Source: Propionibacteriaceae bacterium | GTDB lineage: Bacteria > Actinomycetota > Actinomycetes > Propionibacteriales > Propionibacteriaceae | Direction: 5' to 3' | DNA: 5,881 bases | Assembly: GCA_031254155.1 (NCBI GenBank) | Contig: JAIRVA010000034.1 | Span: 1 to 5,881, forward strand | Part shown: positions 5,501 to 5,881 of the stretch, piece by piece | Position numbering within the stretch: the stretch's first letter is position 1 | How the letters are laid out: each line of letters starts with the position of its first letter | Position numbers and translations under genes: made by a program | The notes under the pieces: generated by a model | What the model saw: only the letters and a program-made list of their open reading frames with translations | What the model was told of the DNA's origin: nothing | Databases searched by the model: none

Positions 5501-5881
5501 GTGGGGTACGTCAGGGTCAGCGTCGTACCCGCCTCGACCGGCAACGGTACCGTCCCGGTGACCGCCGTCGCGTTGGCGGTCTTGATCAGCGGCGCGTCCG
5601 GGGCGTCGAGGTTGAGGTACGTCGTCGCCGGGGCGGAGTCGTTGCCCGCCGGGTCGGTCGAAACGGCCGTGACATCGCCGGAGGTCATCCCGTCGGGCGT
5701 TGTCACCGACCAGTTACCCTGGGGATCGGCCGTGGCCGTGCTCGTCGTGTTATCCGGCCAGGTCACTTTCACCGTGGTACCCGGCTCGGCCGTGCCCGCC
5801 ACCTTGGTGGCGTCCGCGGTCGTGATCGCCGGGGTCGCCGGGGCGGCCGTGTCGATGGTGACATCAACTGGTGTCGCCGAG
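2536..5881 (-). CDS. Giant repetitive Ig-like surface adhesin, C-terminal 1114 residues, start beyond the right edge
   Basis: The frame is open from the right edge to TAA at 2538-2536. A GTG at 5802 lies inside a conserved repeat and is not the real start. After 17 leading residues come eleven bacterial Ig-like repeats (about 18-990), each ending in a VDxTAPAxP-like linker and containing GTAEPG or GxGEPGAxVTV, then DGxWS and DxAGNxS. These are hallmarks of Big_6-type repeats. An IPT/TIG-like domain follows (about 991-1073). The tail has TGG, a hydrophobic segment (about 1082-1098) and a basic end with RKGKK, so the protein is probably displayed on the cell surface as a long stalk or adhesin. 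All 14 cysteines occur as seven in-domain pairs. The ligand-binding N-terminus and signal peptide are missing from the window. No enzymatic motif is visible. Transcription probably ends at the hairpin 2503-2480. Confidence 0.92.
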   Translation of the reverse strand, partial: SATPVDVTIDTAAPATPAITTADATKVAGTAEPGTTVKVTWPDNTTSTATADPQGNWSVTTPDGMTSGDVTAVSTDPAGNDSAPATTYLNLDAPDAPLIKTANATAVTGTVPLPVEAGTTLTLTYPTTDGWATVTADVDPATGAWSLATPAAAVSGPLSAVVTDPEGVDSSAGTGSLDVDAPAAPHVDSPADGAAINNARPTVTGTGEPGAAVTVQDKAGHGLCTATVGATGAWSCTVPAGQALTEGPAELVVTQTDKAGNVSGPATDDLTVDLTAPAAPTVTGPLSGVATNDPTPTVTGTGEPGAAVTVADKAGNVLCAATVAADGSWSCTVGRPLPDGTDELTVAQTDAAGNESGPTVVKPVVDTAAPAVPTVTGPTTGEEIDTLEPTVAGKGEPGAAVTVTDKAGNVLCTTTVAADGSWSCTVGRPLPNGTDELDVRQTDAAGNTSGPAVVDPVVDTVAPAAPVVVSPQDGPTKDSAPTITGQGEPAATVTVADGHGNVLCQATVAADGSWSCTVTTALPDGTDKLTVTQTDQAGNESAPTMARPVVDTVPPAQPVVTEADAVVVSGTAEPGATVLVTWPDGTTVTADVDDAGNWSVPTPGTMMSGDVQVVAVDAAGNPSQPVETFLDLNPGAPAITTANASEIAGTAEPGAVVTVTYPVVDPTTGAVVTATADPVIVGPDGTWSIITPPDAVSGEVTVVATDQNGNRSLPGETHLDATAPAAPVVDTPTVGLPVKDRAPEVSGQGEVGATVTVADKAGDVLCQTVVLPDGSWSCTVGQALPEGTAELDVTQTDPAGNPSDPTVVAITVDTTAPAVPAIETANAQVVAGTAEPGSTVTVTYPRADGTTGTVTGAVDETGHWSIPTPADAADGKITAVATDPAGNTSGEATRTLDSTPPAAPQVNPSTGGEISGTAEPGDTVTISQHGVAVPGCETVTADADGLFVCPPTTPLGPGDKVEVTVTDSAGNESQPTVIEIGQLAVEVAYPTRHIKETQVVTGSNFAPGEMVCLTLHSTDIALGCKTAEDGGKVTFSFTVPDGIELGEHALTLTGNHSGAIAVTFTVTKAPAAPTGGTVHPPMGLLPFGVVTVAAGLWITRQGVQARKGKKWSSG
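2539..2670 (-). other. Wall-sorting-like C-terminus with a non-canonical motif
   Basis: Residues 1071-1114 read AAPTGGTVHPP, then the hydrophobic run MGLLPFGVVTVAAGLWI (1082-1098), then TRQGVQARKGKKWSSG. The order of motif, hydrophobic span and basic tail is that of a sortase signal, and TGGTV directly before the span is common in actinobacterial signals. The expected LPxTG or LAxTG is replaced by AAPTG. Either a sortase accepts this variant or the protein simply stays membrane-anchored. Confidence 0.6.
2662..2910 (-). other. Juxtamembrane IPT/TIG-like domain of the adhesin
   Basis: Residues 991-1073 contain VTGSNFAPGEMVCLTLHS, then VTFSFTVPDGIELGEHALTL and TGNHSGAIAVTF. The GSxFAPGExVxLTLHST...FxVPxGxxxGxHxLTLTG pattern is familiar from domains placed just before the wall anchor in actinobacterial surface proteins. 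This copy has a cysteine pair (1012, 1024) at positions that are usually Thr or Val in the relatives I recall. Confidence 0.65.
2911..5829 (-). repeat. Array of eleven Ig-like repeats in two interleaved subtypes
   Basis: By my parsing the units, from N to C, are: R1 5829-5590, R2 5589-5326, R3 5325-5041, R4 5040-4762, R5 4761-4483, R6 4482-4207, R7 4206-3970, R8 3969-3700, R9 3699-3421, R10 3420-3169, R11 3168-2911. Subtype A (R1, R2, R7, R8, R10; 79-90 residues) has an xxTANAxxxxGTAEPG-like opening, a TWP or TYP strand and no cysteine. Subtype B (R3-R6, R9; 92-95 residues) has GEPGAAVTVxDKAGNVLC, ADGSWSC and a TQTDxAGN ending. R11 is a diverged hybrid with its own cysteine pair. The order is A-A-B-B-B-B-A-A-B-A-R11. 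Confidence 0.85.
4207..5040 (-). repeat. Three consecutive near-identical subtype B repeats (R4-R6) with 276-279 bp period
   Basis: The plus-strand string GTACACGACCACGACCCATC starts at 4331 and 4607 and recurs at 4886, so the spacing is 276 and 279 bp (92 and 93 codons). R4 and R5 share about 71 of 93 residues by direct comparison, with identical text from TVAADGSWSC through TVGRPLP. Similar but weaker copies lie in R3 and R9. Such repeats can recombine and can also confuse short-read assembly. Confidence 0.8.

Noticed and set aside
5800..5802. GTG at 5802 as the start of the large adhesin
   Set aside because: It lies inside a conserved GTAEPG repeat with no ribosome site. The same frame continues upstream to the window edge with a typical VTIDTAAPATP linker.

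Overview
The DNA is GC-rich: sampled 60-base rows inside the large right-hand gene reach about 73% GC. All credible genes lie on the minus strand. The visible proteins are Sec-exported surface proteins of Gram-positive type, with tandem Ig-like repeats, a wall-anchor-like C-terminus and an SdrD/Cna-B-like segment. Together these point to a high-GC Gram-positive bacterium (Actinomycetota). The genus cannot be told from this window.

Layout, in minus-strand transcription order (right to left). (1) 5881-2536: the C-terminal 1114 residues of a very large surface adhesin whose start lies beyond the right edge. It has eleven Ig-like repeats in two interleaved subtypes, a terminal IPT/TIG-like domain, and a hydrophobic anchor with a basic tail whose sorting motif departs from LPxTG. 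(2) 2503-2480: a strong hairpin that probably terminates this gene. (3) 2420-1873: a small toxin-antitoxin-like operon made of a 78-residue acidic putative antitoxin and a RelE/ParE-family toxin, with a 4-base GTGA overlap. (4) 1872-1343: about 530 bp without a convincing gene. It is AT-richer in part and holds a good sigma-70-type promoter (1651-1622), a 16-base inverted repeat and two stem-loops, so the next gene probably has a 5' leader of about 270 nt. (5) 1342-1: the N-terminal 447 residues of a second exported surface protein. It has a long signal peptide, a beta-propeller-like ectodomain and the start of an SdrD/Cna-B-like module, and it runs off the left edge. It is easily missed because it has no stop codon in the window.

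The window is therefore part of a surface-adhesin island: two large exported proteins with a toxin-antitoxin module and its lower-GC flank between them. The most distinctive points are that all 14 cysteines in the visible adhesin fall as seven in-domain pairs spaced 12 to 13 residues apart, that the Ig-like subtypes are arranged as a mosaic, that the wall-sorting motif is degenerate, and that the left-hand gene has a structured leader. I found no RNA gene, insertion sequence, CRISPR array or obviously new enzymatic system.
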